From Carnegiea gigantea (lineage: Eukaryota; Streptophyta; Magnoliopsida; Caryophyllales; Cactaceae): DNA of 64,000 nucleotides. This document shows, one piece after another, positions 49,571 through 60,358 of this stretch (the first letter of the stretch is position 1; the number at the start of each line of letters is the position of its first letter). The DNA is taken from contig JAKOGI010000105.1 in NCBI GenBank assembly GCA_029747015.1, positions 203,501 through 267,500 of the forward strand. The letters are read 5' to 3'. A program made the position numbers and the translations under genes. A model generated the notes under the pieces. That model was not told the DNA's origin. It made no database searches and was given only the letters and a program-made list of their open reading frames with translations.

Positions 49571-49960
49571 TGCGAAGGGGCTGTATGGGTGGCCGTGGGG
49601 CTCCATTAGAAGTAGGGCATTGAACATTTAGCTGCTCGATTGTAGGTACTGATGCAGCAGTCGGTTCTGTATTCTTAATAGATGGCCGCTTGGATGCTTG
49701 TTCTGAAGTCGGAGATGTAATAGGTATATGTGGCTATTGGACTTGCGTAGCAGGGGCCAAGTCAGGTGGTTTCTGCCCCAGTGGTTCTGCTGGTGTCATA
49801 AAGGGAGAAGGATGTGTAGGTCGCTTTAAATTAAGTCACATTGCTGGCTGTGCTGTTGCAGTACTGAAGCTGGGATGAGTAAGTGGTTGTGCTGTTCCAG
49901 ATGATTTGGTACCCAATGCTTTAAGTGTCCTCTTGCTCCTGTAACTTATGTTTTACACTT

Positions 49961-50689
49961 CAATCTGTACTCAATACTAGATAATAAGAGTTATAAAGAC
50001 ATGTTTACCTTAGATGTAATATATAGAATAAGTTTATAACTACACTTGTGTCGAGCATGGGAAAAACAAAAGACAGATATGTAATCCAGCAATAAAGTAT
50101 CAAAGAAATAATATTATTCTAATCCATACCAAACCAATGATTGAAACACAACGACCATATACGAAAGGCTAAAAAGCCTAAAAAACATCATCCCTATTAG
50201 TTTGATATGAGTCGTTGATCGGCCCAAAAAGGGATATGGCTCTCTCAATCATGGGTTATTCCATGCATAAGGCTTAACTTGAGACCTAAACTTAAGGGGA
50301 AAAGGTACCGAGCCACCTACTCCTACCTATGTTGGTAATCTAACTTTTTTTTTTCCTTTTAGCATAAGACAAGAAAAGTCATAAGTTTAATGAGTTATTC
50401 TACTGATTCAATAGTCTAGAAAATGGACTCGGTCATTTCATTGTCTTTAAAGCAGCTATATAACATGATCCAATAAGATGGATAATCATGACAGTTACTC
50501 ATTAAAGACATATATGAGGATCAACTCAAACTTCTCTGAATGATAGTTAGTATGCTCAGAAGTCTTCACCTATAGAAGAATAAATTAAAAATGTTAAGCA
50601 AGAATGCCTAGCATAAACTCATATTCATGCATTATTTATAAGAAAATCATAATTTTGTTTTTTAAAGACTGAATACTACAGGAACTAAA
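49961..50689. other. Non-coding stretch left of the gypsy element
   Basis: No reading frame, LTR or TNPD C-terminal sequence recognised. This is where the missing 3' LTR of the gypsy element and the end of TNPD would be expected if no deletion had happened. Confidence 0.5.
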
Positions 50690-51132
50690 TGCAGGATATA
50701 CACCCCACACTTAATTCATGCATTGTCCCTAATGCATGCAAAAATATAGAAATAATGTAGATAAAAGTAAAATCAAATGGGTACAGCCCTAAAAAACGTT
50801 GGGTTGCCTCCCTACTAGCCCCGTTGTTTACTATCAATGGCTTGATGCAAATGAGCTCATGGATACTCTAGTCGGATCTCCTCCACTAAGCATATCTGAT
50901 CTCCTTCATAGAAGTGCTTTAGCCTATGACCATTTACCTTGAAAATTTTGTTAGTAGCAAAGGATGTAATCTCAATAGCACCATGTGGATACGTCTTTAA
51001 TACCATAAAAGGTCCTAGCCATCAGGAGTTCAACTTACCAGAAAAGAGTTTCGATTTTGAATTGAGTAACAACACTTTTTCTCCCTCCTAAAATTCTTTC
51101 CCACTAAGCTCAGCATCATGAAAAGCTATGGC

Positions 51133-51900
51133 TTAACCTTTGTAAATCACTAAATTGTCATAGGCTTCCAGGCTAATCTCTTCTAATTCTTGCAATTGCA
51201 ACTTACGCTCCTTCCCTGCTAGGTCATAATCTAGACTACACTGCTTTATAGCCCAATATGATTTATGCTCTAGTTCTACAGGGAGATGACATGCTTTACC
51301 AAAAACTAACCTATAAGGTGACATATGTATAGGTGTCTTATATGCAGTCCTATAGGCCCAGAGAGCTTCATCTAACCTAAAACTCTAATCTTTCTTATCT
51401 GGTCTAACAACCTTTTCTAATATGCCCTTAATCTCTTTATTGGAGATTTTGGCTTGGCTATTTGTTTGGGCTGATAACAAGTAGATACCTTATAATTTAC
51501 ATGATATTTGGCTAATAAGGCACCAAAGGTTCTATTACAAAAATATGTTCCCCTATTACTAATGATTGCTTTAGGAACTCCATATCTATGTAGAATGAGA
51601 GATTTAACATATTTCACCACAGTTTTAGCATCATCATTTTTAGTAGCCACAGCTTCAATCCACTTAGATATATAGTCAACAAGCATAAGAATGTAAGTAA
51701 AACCAAAAGAAGGGGGAAAAGGTCCCATTAAATCAACACCCCATACATCAAAAATCTCACAAACTTACACATTATGCGGAGGCATTTGATTCATTCTAGA
51801 TAAACTTCTTGTCTTCTAGCATGCTTCACATCTTTTGCAAAATTCGTAGGCATCCCTAAAAATAGTAGGCCAATAAAATCCAAATTCAAGAATTTTGTGT
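51133..51900 (-). pseudogene. Athila-like integrase (lesioned)
   Basis: Upstream zinc-binding residues read FYWPTIFRDAYEFCKRCEAC (about 51800-51860). The core follows in the open stretch 51417-51728 ([37 protein letters not shown], where the second catalytic Asp is Asn). After a frameshift, 51133-51324 carries [20 protein letters not shown], a hallmark of Athila-group integrases. The Asn replacement and the frameshift remove activity. Confidence 0.9.
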
Positions 51901-52239
51901 GCTGTTCTTTTGGGTCCAAAATGTCCCCCACTTTTAGAAAGTGACAGCAGGTTAAAATTGAATGAAATTAACTATCATCTACATAACGCCTTATAATCTT
52001 ATCTCAATAGAATTTTCATAAATATGGGTCATCCCAAACATAATATTTAGATTGAGCTCTTATTTTCTCTTTTTGGGCTCTAGACAAGTCTACAGGAAAA
52101 GTTTTGGTTACTATATAATTAACCATATCAGCATACCAATGTAGCCTATCAGTGATAGCGTATAAAGTCTCATCAGGGAAACAATCGCTTAATAGATTAC
52201 CCTTCTCCCCATATCTAGCATACTTAGATCGTCAGCTAC

Positions 52240-53307
52240 TAAATTTTCAGCTCCTGGTTTGTCTCTAATTTCCAATTGAAATTCTTACAGTAGTAAGACC
52301 CATCTAATCAATCTTAGTTTTGAGTCATTCTTACTCAACAGATGTTTAATAGTAGAATGATTAGTGTAAACAGTAACTTTAACACCCAACAGATAAGAAA
52401 GAAACTTTTCTAGAGTAAAAACAACAGTATATATTTCCTTTTCTACAGTAGTGTAGTTATACTATGCTAGATCTAAAGTTTTAGAAGCATAATGAATCAC
52501 ATGAGGTACCTCCCCTACTCTTTGACCTAGGATTGCCCCTACTGCCTTATCACTAGCATCACACATCAGTTCAAAAGGTAGGGCCCAGTTAGGGGGTTGT
52601 ACAATAGGAGTCGTGGTCAATTTCAACTTCAATTGGTCAGAAACTCTCCTAAAGTCCTCATTAAAATCAAATAAAATATCTTTTACAAGTAAAGCAAATC
52701 AAAGTGAGGCAACCTTAGAAAAAACCTTGATAAATCTCCTATAAAACCTAACATGACCTAAAAAGGACCTCACCTCCTTGACACGCTGTGGATAAGGTAA
52801 AGATTGAATGTTTTCTACTTTAGCCTTGCCAACCTCTAAGCCCTTGGACGACGCTATGTAACCTAAAACTACTCCATGTTCTATCATGAAATGGCACTTT
52901 TCAAAGTTAAGCACCAAATTAGTCTCAATACAACACTTAAGTACTAACATAAGATGATGCAAGCACTTATCAAATGAATCACTAGGTGCAATAAAGTCGT
53001 CCATGAAAACTTCCATAATTTTGGTGATAAAATCAGAGAAAATACTCATCATACATCTTTAAAATGTAGCAGGAGCATTACATAGGCCAAACGGCATCCT
53101 TCTAAAAGCATAGGTACCAAAATGACAGGTAAAAATGGTCTTTTCTTGATCCTCAAGAGCTATAGGGACCTGAATATAACCTGAATAGTCATCTAGAAAG
53201 CAATAATGTGACCGCCCAGCTAATCTCTCTAACATCTGGTCCATAAAGGGCAATGAAAAATGGTCCTTCTTTGTGGTCTTGTTAAGTTTTCTATAGTTAA
53301 TGTACAC
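52240..53307 (-). pseudogene. Athila-like reverse transcriptase and RNase H
   Basis: 53059-53307 holds YINYRKLNKTTKKDHFSLPF and FRRMPFGLCNAPATF; after one stop, 52699-53052 holds the catalytic VFMDDF (this group's variant of YVDD), NLVLNFEKCHFM and FLGHVRFYRRFIK. RNase H follows to about 52240 ([44 protein letters not shown]). Single-base stops separate the frames; otherwise the domain is well preserved. Confidence 0.93.
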
Positions 53308-53355
53308 TCTCCAAACACTTTGGACTCTAGTAGGTATTAACTCACCTTCCTTGTT

Positions 53356-54453
53356 CTACACTACTTTTGTTCCCCCCTTTTTAGGAATCACATGGATAGG
53401 ACTAACCCAATCAAAATCAGCGACGGGGTATATCACTCCAACATCTAACCACTTAAGAATTTCTTTTTGAACTACCTCCATTATAGGTGCATTTAGTATT
53501 CGTTGAGGGTCTCTCTTAGGCTTAGCATCTGATTCTAAAGTGATTTTATGTGAACATAATGTGGGGCCAAGTCCTTTAAGGTCTGCTAAAGTCCACCTTA
53601 ATGCTTTACTATGTTCTCTAAGCACCCTAATAAGTTTAACCTCTTGTTCAGATGTAAGTACATTAGAGATAAGAACATGTAAGGTCTTATCATCCCCTAA
53701 ATAAGCATACTTAAGATTTTCAGGCAATGGTTTTAGTTCTAGCTTAGGGGGTGAAATGCGAGAGGGTAGCATCTTGTGACTTTTAGGCAATTTTAGCTTC
53801 CTAGGTCTATTAACTATATGCAATTGTAACAAAGACTCTATGCTGCCCACTAACTCATTATTGATATCGTAAGGCACATTTTGAAACACAAACTGCTCCA
53901 AGCCTTGAGTAAGTACAGTTAACAATCCATTATCATGAGACAGTTCATAAACATCTTGGGATAATTCATCAATCACATTAAGTGCACACAAATAGTTTAC
54001 ATCAGTAGGAAATCTCATAGCATCAAAAATATTGAATTTAATAATTTCACCATCAAATTCCATAGTCAGTGTTCCTGTATGCACATCTATTTTTGTTTTA
54101 GATGTTTTAAGAAATGGTCTACTAAGCAGTATGGGAACAACATGGCATGCATCACCCTTGTCCAATACATAAAAGTTAGCAGGAAAAACAAACTCATTGA
54201 CTTCGACTAAGACATCTTCTAAAACTCCATCTGGGTATGCATTACTCCTATCAGCTAACTGAATGATTAAATTAGTTCTCTTTAACTCTCCTAAGTGTAG
54301 TTTATTATAAACAGACCTAGGTATCACATTGATGGAAGCTCCTAAATCAAGCATAGCTCTATCAAATGAGAGGTTTTTAATTTTTACACCTGGGTCCTTA
54401 CATTTAGGGGAAAGCTTCTTTTGGAAAACAGCGGGCACATTTTTCCCCCACAC
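53356..54453 (-). pseudogene. Athila-like protease and RT N-terminus (365-codon frame)
   Basis: The aspartic protease site is DLGASINVIP near 54350, followed by the flap and C-terminal part (KLHLGELKRTNLIIQLADRS, ILLSRPFLKTSKTKID). The frame continues through a linker into the RT entry region (ILKWLDVGVIYPVADFDWVS, HVIPKKGG). It stops at about 53353 within KVVxNKEGELIP, where Gln is usual. It matures the polyprotein and, with the next frame, copies the RNA. Confidence 0.92.
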
Positions 54454-54599
54454 TTACCTTTCCATTCCCTTTCAGTTTACATTTTACAGTATAAAACTCT
54501 TTAAGGAACTTGGCGTAACGAAGCACATGCTTTATGGCATCTAGGAGAGGAATGTTGATCTCTACCTTCCTAAATATTTCTAAGATTTCTTGGTTTGCC

Positions 54600-56040
54600 T
54601 CATCTACCTTAGGGGTTTTCCCTCTCAGTCTATTAAGAAAAGATGGTAATGGCTTATAAGGTTCCTTCTTATCCTCATCTACTTCTTTAACATTAGAGGT
54701 GGTGTCTTGATCTTAGTTAGGTTCAAGTTTATTGATCTCTATTTCATGCTCTGCCTCTCTATTCTTCCTAGGTTCCTTCAACTCTTTCCCACTGCTAAAG
54801 TGTCATGGCACTCACATTTTCCTTCGGGGTCTGGAATGATTAAGATGGCAATCTATGTTGTATTTGGCCCTGGAGGTTGCTAATTATGATATCAGTAGCA
54901 GTCTATCTCTCCTGGACCTGGTTAAGAGTCATCCCTATGTTCTAAAATCTAGTGTCGATCTCCTTTTTCTTATCATCCATCTCTTTTTGACTTGTTCTAA
55001 AAAAAAAATTATTCTATCCTGAGCATATGGTTAACGAGATGGTTGATGTAATGGTTGGTCAAAACCTAGGATGTTGTTCCTAGGTTCATACCTAAGGTTA
55101 GGATGGTCTCTCCATCCTTCATTATAACTGTTGGAGTATGGGTCATACTTCCTGTGGCCTTGATTAGAAAACATAGCATTCATATCAACCCCTTAAAGTA
55201 TAGGGCACGCATCAGTAGCATGTTCCTCTAAACAACAAATACTACACACCACTACTTTCTGAACTCCTCCAATAACAAGTTTGTTGAGCATAGCAGTGAT
55301 ATGAGACAACTGGGTCTCTACAAAAGGACTTGAACTAAGCTCATTGACCTTCCTAAACTAGGGTTCCTTAGTTCCAAATTGTTGAGTGTTTTCGCCATAA
55401 TATTCAGCAATTCCCTAGCCTGAGCTGGCATCTTATTAACCAAAGTCCCCACTAGCAGCATCCACCTTATTTCTATCTATAGGTAATAAATCTTCGCAAA
55501 AATATTGAATCAATAACCGTTCAGAAATCTGATGTTGGGAACAACTAGCAGATAATTTATTAAAGCGTTCCCAATACTCATGGAAAGTTTTCCTATTCAG
55601 TTGCTTAATTCCACATATTTCTTTTCTAATAGTTCTAATTCTAGATGCGGGAAAAAATTTCTCTAAAAATGCGTTATGAACTTGAGTTCATGTAGTGAAT
55701 GTTACCGGGGGCAAGTAATGTGGCCAATCTTTGGCATTATCTTGAAGTGAGAAAGGAAAGACCCTCAATCTAATTCGGTCCTGGGTGATACCCTTAGGTC
55801 ACATGGTCGAACATGTAATAATGAACTCATTAATATGGCGATATGGATCCTCACCAGGCAATCCATGAAGTTTAGGCAGTAAATTTAAAAATACAGAGTT
55901 AAGTTTAAATGGTTGGTCTAATACAAGATAAGTAATAGACAATGGTTGCGTTTCCAAATTAGGTGCAGCAAGTTCTCGTAAAGTAGTCATCTCAACTTTA
56001 ATATCCTCACAACCTATTGAATCGGAGCTTACAGATTAAG
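54600..56040 (-). pseudogene. Athila-like gag (decayed)
   Basis: The N-terminal part is open at 55799-55990: MTTLRELAAPNLETQPLSIT, FKLNSVFLNLLPKLHGLPGE, DPYRHINEFIITCSTM, characteristic of Athila-group Gag. The remainder to about 54600 is in broken frames, including a Cys-rich part near 55220-55260. Gag forms the retrotransposon particle. Confidence 0.88.
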
Positions 56041-56220
56041 AATCACTTACTTTACTTTCAAACACCTCAAATGTATGCTCCTTTTTCTCTTCGATCATGG
56101 GACCACATCTTAATCTCACAAACTAAAACAACCTACAAAAATAAAATAATAGAATTAAAACAAAACAATTAAAGTACTAAAACTAAATAGAAGCAAACTA
56201 GCGATTTTATTGTCTTTCCT

Positions 56221-56238
56221 TGGCAGCGCGCCAAAATT
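56221..56238 (-). other. Primer binding site (tRNA-Asp type) of the Athila-like element
   Basis: The minus strand reads TTTTGGCGCGCTGCCAAGG, a variant of the TGGCGCCGTTGCCGGGG site complementary to tRNA-Asp that is usual in this group, next to the LTR edge at 56239. Confidence 0.7.
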
Positions 56239-58586
56239 TGTAGTGCCTGTCATAAAGTTGCAAATTAAACCACTACTTTGATTTATAAATAATATTTATA
56301 CCATAAGAAAATAGAGATCGATCCCACAAGCAAAGATTATGATAGTAAGCTAGTTTTAATCTAATTAAATTTATTACTATAATATATTTTACTTCTTTAA
56401 ATTGCTAAAACAAATCAAATTAAAGAAGTCAAAATTTGGAAAATTACTTACTAATACCACTAAATATTCTAAACCTAATTCTGGTAATAAAAATAGTAAA
56501 TATCTCACCTAAATATTCTGAAAAAATACAAACAGAAAATTATCGCACATTATTAACTAAAAATTAAAGCAAGAAGTAACAAACAGAAAATTAACATCAA
56601 AATTCACAGAAAATATTATCAATTAATATTCTACAAATTCATAAATTTATATTCCCAGAATTATATTTAGCTAATTTCAGAAAAATAAAACAGAGGATAA
56701 AATCAGAAAATTAAAATAGAAAATAATATCTGAAATTAAAAAAATAACAAACTGCACTTAATTAAATACAAAAATAAATAATAAATTTACCCAGGTTGCA
56801 TAATATAATTTTCTACACTTACTAAACTCCTAAATACCGAAAATAAAAATTAAAAATGTAATTTTCAGATTTATTATAGTAAAAAAACTGCATGTATTCA
56901 ATTCGCGAAATAATTCTGAAAAATTATGAAATGACTTCCAAAACTTTCAAAATTAAGCTGCAGTAGATTAAGGTACCAAATAAACCCTAAAATGGAATAA
57001 AACACAAAACAAAACACAAAACAGACTATTTTTAGCCTAATTTCTAATAAACCGGTAAATAAATCGCAAAACAGAATAGAAAATAAATTTGAAAATTATA
57101 ATCACACAAAAAATCAAAACATAACTGATCTAAAATTACCAAGACACTCCTATAAGACTACTCTTTTGGAAGAGTAAACGAAATTAATATTAAGAACTAT
57201 AAATTTAAGAATTAAAAGTCACGAACTAAAGAAGTTAACTAAAAAGTAACAAATAATTATTAAAGATACCAAATTTATGAAAAAACACTTACCATAATCT
57301 GTATCCACCGTGCAAATTAATATTCACTCATCAACACACAAATCGATTTATCCATGAGTTAGACTGTATGAAACACCCACCATCGGATCTTCCCGCTTTT
57401 CCTTATATTATACTTTATTTAGGTCAAGCCCTAATATAAACTCTACTAGTTTTGATAACCCTAGTACCAGCGTAAGAATTTAATCAAACTAGAGCATTAC
57501 GTAATAGAAAAACATCATCTAATGCCTTGTAACCAATTTACGAGCAAATTAATTTAACAAAGATCTATAATGATTATCTAATTAAAAGAGATCGATTTGA
57601 GCTATCCATGATCAATTTGGGTGATACAACTGCCTAAAAAACTACAACTTTTACATATTAAAACCTTTTAAACTATCATATGAATTCGTATTAAACTAAT
57701 TAACATGCATTCTAATTAATCTAATATGAATATCATAAACAATAAATATTAATCGATATAAAATCCTGGAATAAAAATCAACTAGGTAATAAAGCATAAA
57801 ACTTGTTTCAAAATAATTAATTTAGCATGGTTTCAAATAGATTATACTAAGTACAAGAAAATTGCTCACTCATATTAGAAATTAGATTACAAATTCACCC
57901 AAGTGCTTCATGTTTAATAACTAAACTTATAAAACAAAACAAAAAAACAATATTACTTGACTGCATGATGAGAGACGTTGATGGTGGTGATGATCGATGA
58001 TGATGGAATATGAGATTCTGATCAAGATGATGCTGTATGGGGTAGGCGTGTGTGATAGTGATGATGATATGCGGTGATGATTCATTATGGGTGTGATGCT
58101 TTACGAGAGAGATAGAGATGGAGTTTAGGCATGAGTGATGGGTGATGGTGCTATGTGTAAGAGGAGGGGCGAAGGAGTTAGTGAGCTGTTGCCGTGGTGC
58201 TATGTGTGATCCTTCATGATTCATGATGGGGTGGGTTTTTAATAGCATAATATTGCTGTGGTTTTCTTTTCTTGGAGGATGCCTTCCTCTCCCAATCTTC
58301 TAATTCCTCTTTAATTAGAAGTGGCAACCTTGTAACCCTAGTCTAAATAAATCATCATAAAAACAATATTTTTCCATAAATCATTATTTTTTTTTTGGCC
58401 GACTTCATAAATTCGCTTGTAAAATCCTTCAGTAAATAAAATCCGAACTTCAACATCTTCTCTTCTCCTCTTTCTTTATTAACGCTTAACTTAAAAAAAT
58501 ATATAAAATAAAGTAAATTAGACAAAATAATATATATAATATAATCAAATTAATTATTAAAAACATACATAAATTATGACTTAACA
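56239..58586 (-). repeat. 5' LTR of the Athila-like element (2.35 kb)
   Basis: It begins TGTAGTGCC at 56239 and ends TTAACA at 58586 on the plus strand; outside 58586 the TNPD coding sequence resumes immediately. The interior is very AT-rich with runs of short A/T words. A 117-codon minus frame at 57895-58248 is His/Ser/Thr-rich low-complexity sequence in the LTR and I do not regard it as a gene. The 58587-58591 CCTTT would be one target-duplication half. Confidence 0.82.
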
Positions 58587-58589
58587 CCT

Positions 58590-60358
58590 TTCAGTAGGGT
58601 AACTCAAAAAATGTACTTCTTTTAGTCCAAAGGACATCATCACTAGCATCATCATTATATAGTCCTTATCAAAATCATCCACAATTTCACAAGTAGACGT
58701 ACCTGCTTGTTGTCTTCCTCTCTTCTTTTTCGTAGCCTTTTTTGCCTTTCCATACACATAACCAACTCCATTTTGTTGTACTTAAATTTCAATCTCACCT
58801 ACAACAACTATAGCATCCCTAAAGTTCTCTGCTCATCAAATAAATGGCTCTGAAAACGATAAGGTGATTACGAGGTAGTCATCTTCGATGGCCTACATAA
58901 CAAATTTTACCTCCAAACATGTATGAATGTGTGGAATTAGCAAGCAAAGGACATGCTTTATAGCCCTTGGTACTCCAACCGGATAACATAGCATAAGCAG
59001 GAAAATCATTGATGGTGCACATTAGAACTGCTTGCATATTAAAGTATTCATTACTATAAGCATCAAAAACAATAACACCATCCCACAACAATTTCAGCTC
59101 ATGTATTAGTGGCTACAAGTATACATCAATATTGATTCCAGAACTTGATTTTCTAGGAATAATCAGTGACAGAATAAATGATGATGGCTTCATACATGGC
59201 CACGGAGGTGGATTATAAGGGATTAACACTACAGGCCATGTACTGTAGGTTGTATTCATTAGACGATATAGATTAAAGCCATCACTTATAAGGGCAAGTC
59301 TAACATTATAGGAATCAAAAGCAAAGTTAGAATATAAGGCATCAAATTCCCTCCATGCTTTAGCATCAGCTGGATGTCTCAGCTTTCCATCTTTCACACG
59401 ATCTCTATCATGCCATCTCATTTGTTCAGCTGACTTAGGTGACATGTAAATCCTTCTCAATCTAGGGATTATTAGGAAGTAACGCATCACCTTAGTCAGC
59501 TCTCTCGTCTTAACATTTGTAATTCCTTCACATGTCTGACCCTCCTTGCCTTTTACTGTCTTCCATCTTGAAAGACGACAAACATGGCAACTATCTTTTT
59601 CTGATAACTCAGCATAATATAAAATGCAATTATTAGGACAAGCATCAATCTTTTGATATCCAAGGCCCAAGGCACTAATCATTTCTTAGCTTCATAATAA
59701 GAGGAAGGAAACTCCACGATGTGAGTGAAGGCATCCCCTAAAAGTTTGATCAACATTGTGAAAGACTCAGCTGACTAATGAAACATACATTTCATATGAA
59801 ACAAGTGCAGAGGGAAAGATAATTTTGAAAAAGTGGTATAGCCATCATAAAATGCCTTATTGGATGCTTCCAGTAGCCTCTGATACTTCACTTTCTTCAT
59901 CATCCAAGGGAAGATTTATTGATTCACAAAATTATTCAGTGGTCATATGGTCATCATACATGTCAAAAGGTTCAACCCGTTCATCAAGTGGCTTATTAAA
60001 CACATCATGTGCAATGTCATCCCTAGGCCTAGGTATATCAACCCCAAAAGCTGCTCTCGCCCAACAAAATTAGGCTGGTCATTATTTATTTTTCGACTTG
60101 TGCTTTCTCTATCTTTCACATGATCAAGTATGTCCCATTGACCATGAAAAATAAAATGCTTATACTCTTTATAGAAACCCTTAAATAAAATATGTTGCTC
60201 AACTTCTGCTATAGGCACCTATTTATCCACTTTGCATCTCCTGCATAAACATCGAGTTCTTCCATCTACAAGATTTTCTTAGTAAGCTTAATAAATTTGA
60301 CAGCATCATTAAGATAATCAGGAAGATCATTTGGTAATTCAACCCAACTTGAGTCCAT
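58590..60358 (-). pseudogene. TNPD transposase (tnp2 family), N-terminal part, cut by the gypsy insertion
   Basis: The start at 60358 gives MDSSWVELPNDLPDYLN. Next come the Cys-containing N-terminal domain (RCLCRRCKV in a shifted frame; EVEQHILFKGFYKEYKHFIF at 59943-60218) and then the tnp2 core. The core has GLGYQKIDACPNNCILYYAE, CHVCRLSRWK, YFLIIPRLRRIYMS, LRHPADAKAWREFD, VRLALISDGFN and STWPVVLIPYNPPPWPC (59113-59682), MCTINDFPAYAMLSGWSTKG (58879-59091), and CYVGHRR. The last recognisable residues are KRSTFFELPY near 58600, after which the gypsy LTR starts. TNPD is the catalytic transposase of CACTA elements. The C-terminal half is absent from the window, and several stops and frameshifts are present. 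Confidence 0.92.

Larger units (their letters stand above)
45083..49960 (-). pseudogene. TNPA-like gene of the CACTA element (Transposase_24 / Ptta-En-Spm type)
   Basis: Minus-strand exons can be followed in order. A Pro/Ser/Thr-rich N-terminus starts near 49960 and includes SHRPCQPPHALGTSQVHP and a basic KGKGLNRGKKNKSTTSKTTR (48474-48944). A domain follows with QFCVAFNNYNQPI (about 48220), KFKYLADKGFDKC and GYFKPEEKTKED (47860-47980). Next come RELTHLEFFKETHSKERGGF (about 47170-47230) and a coiled-coil-like exon (46566-46967, MELKRVKEELASQKAMFLLI). A short last exon after CTTCCAG ends about 45083 (VQEESTGNNLSNESRHTRLQ). TNPA-type proteins bind the subterminal repeats and bring transposon ends together. 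Intron borders are only partly resolved and several stops occur, so function is doubtful. Confidence 0.72.
50690..58586 (-). mobile_element. Athila-like Ty3/gypsy element lacking its 3' LTR
   Basis: Minus-strand order from the right: LTR (56239-58586), tRNA-Asp-type primer site (56221-56238), gag (about 54600-56040), protease and RT entry (53356-54453), RT and RNase H (52240-53307), integrase (51133-51900), then a non-coding tail containing GTTGGGTTGCCTCCC near 50800, typical of this group. No second LTR is found to the left, so the end near 50690 is a truncation. Coding frames contain few lesions, so the element is younger than the chromovirus at 1-10576. Confidence 0.9.

Noticed and set aside
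49111..49878. Plus-strand frames of 136 and 62 codons, Cys- and Val-rich
   Set aside because: They are the complement of the repeated Ser/Thr/Pro-rich TNPA coding region on the minus strand.
57895..58248. 117-codon His/Ser/Thr-rich frame on the minus strand
   Set aside because: It lies wholly within the LTR of the Athila-like element, is low-complexity (GATGATG repeats on the other strand) and matches no domain.
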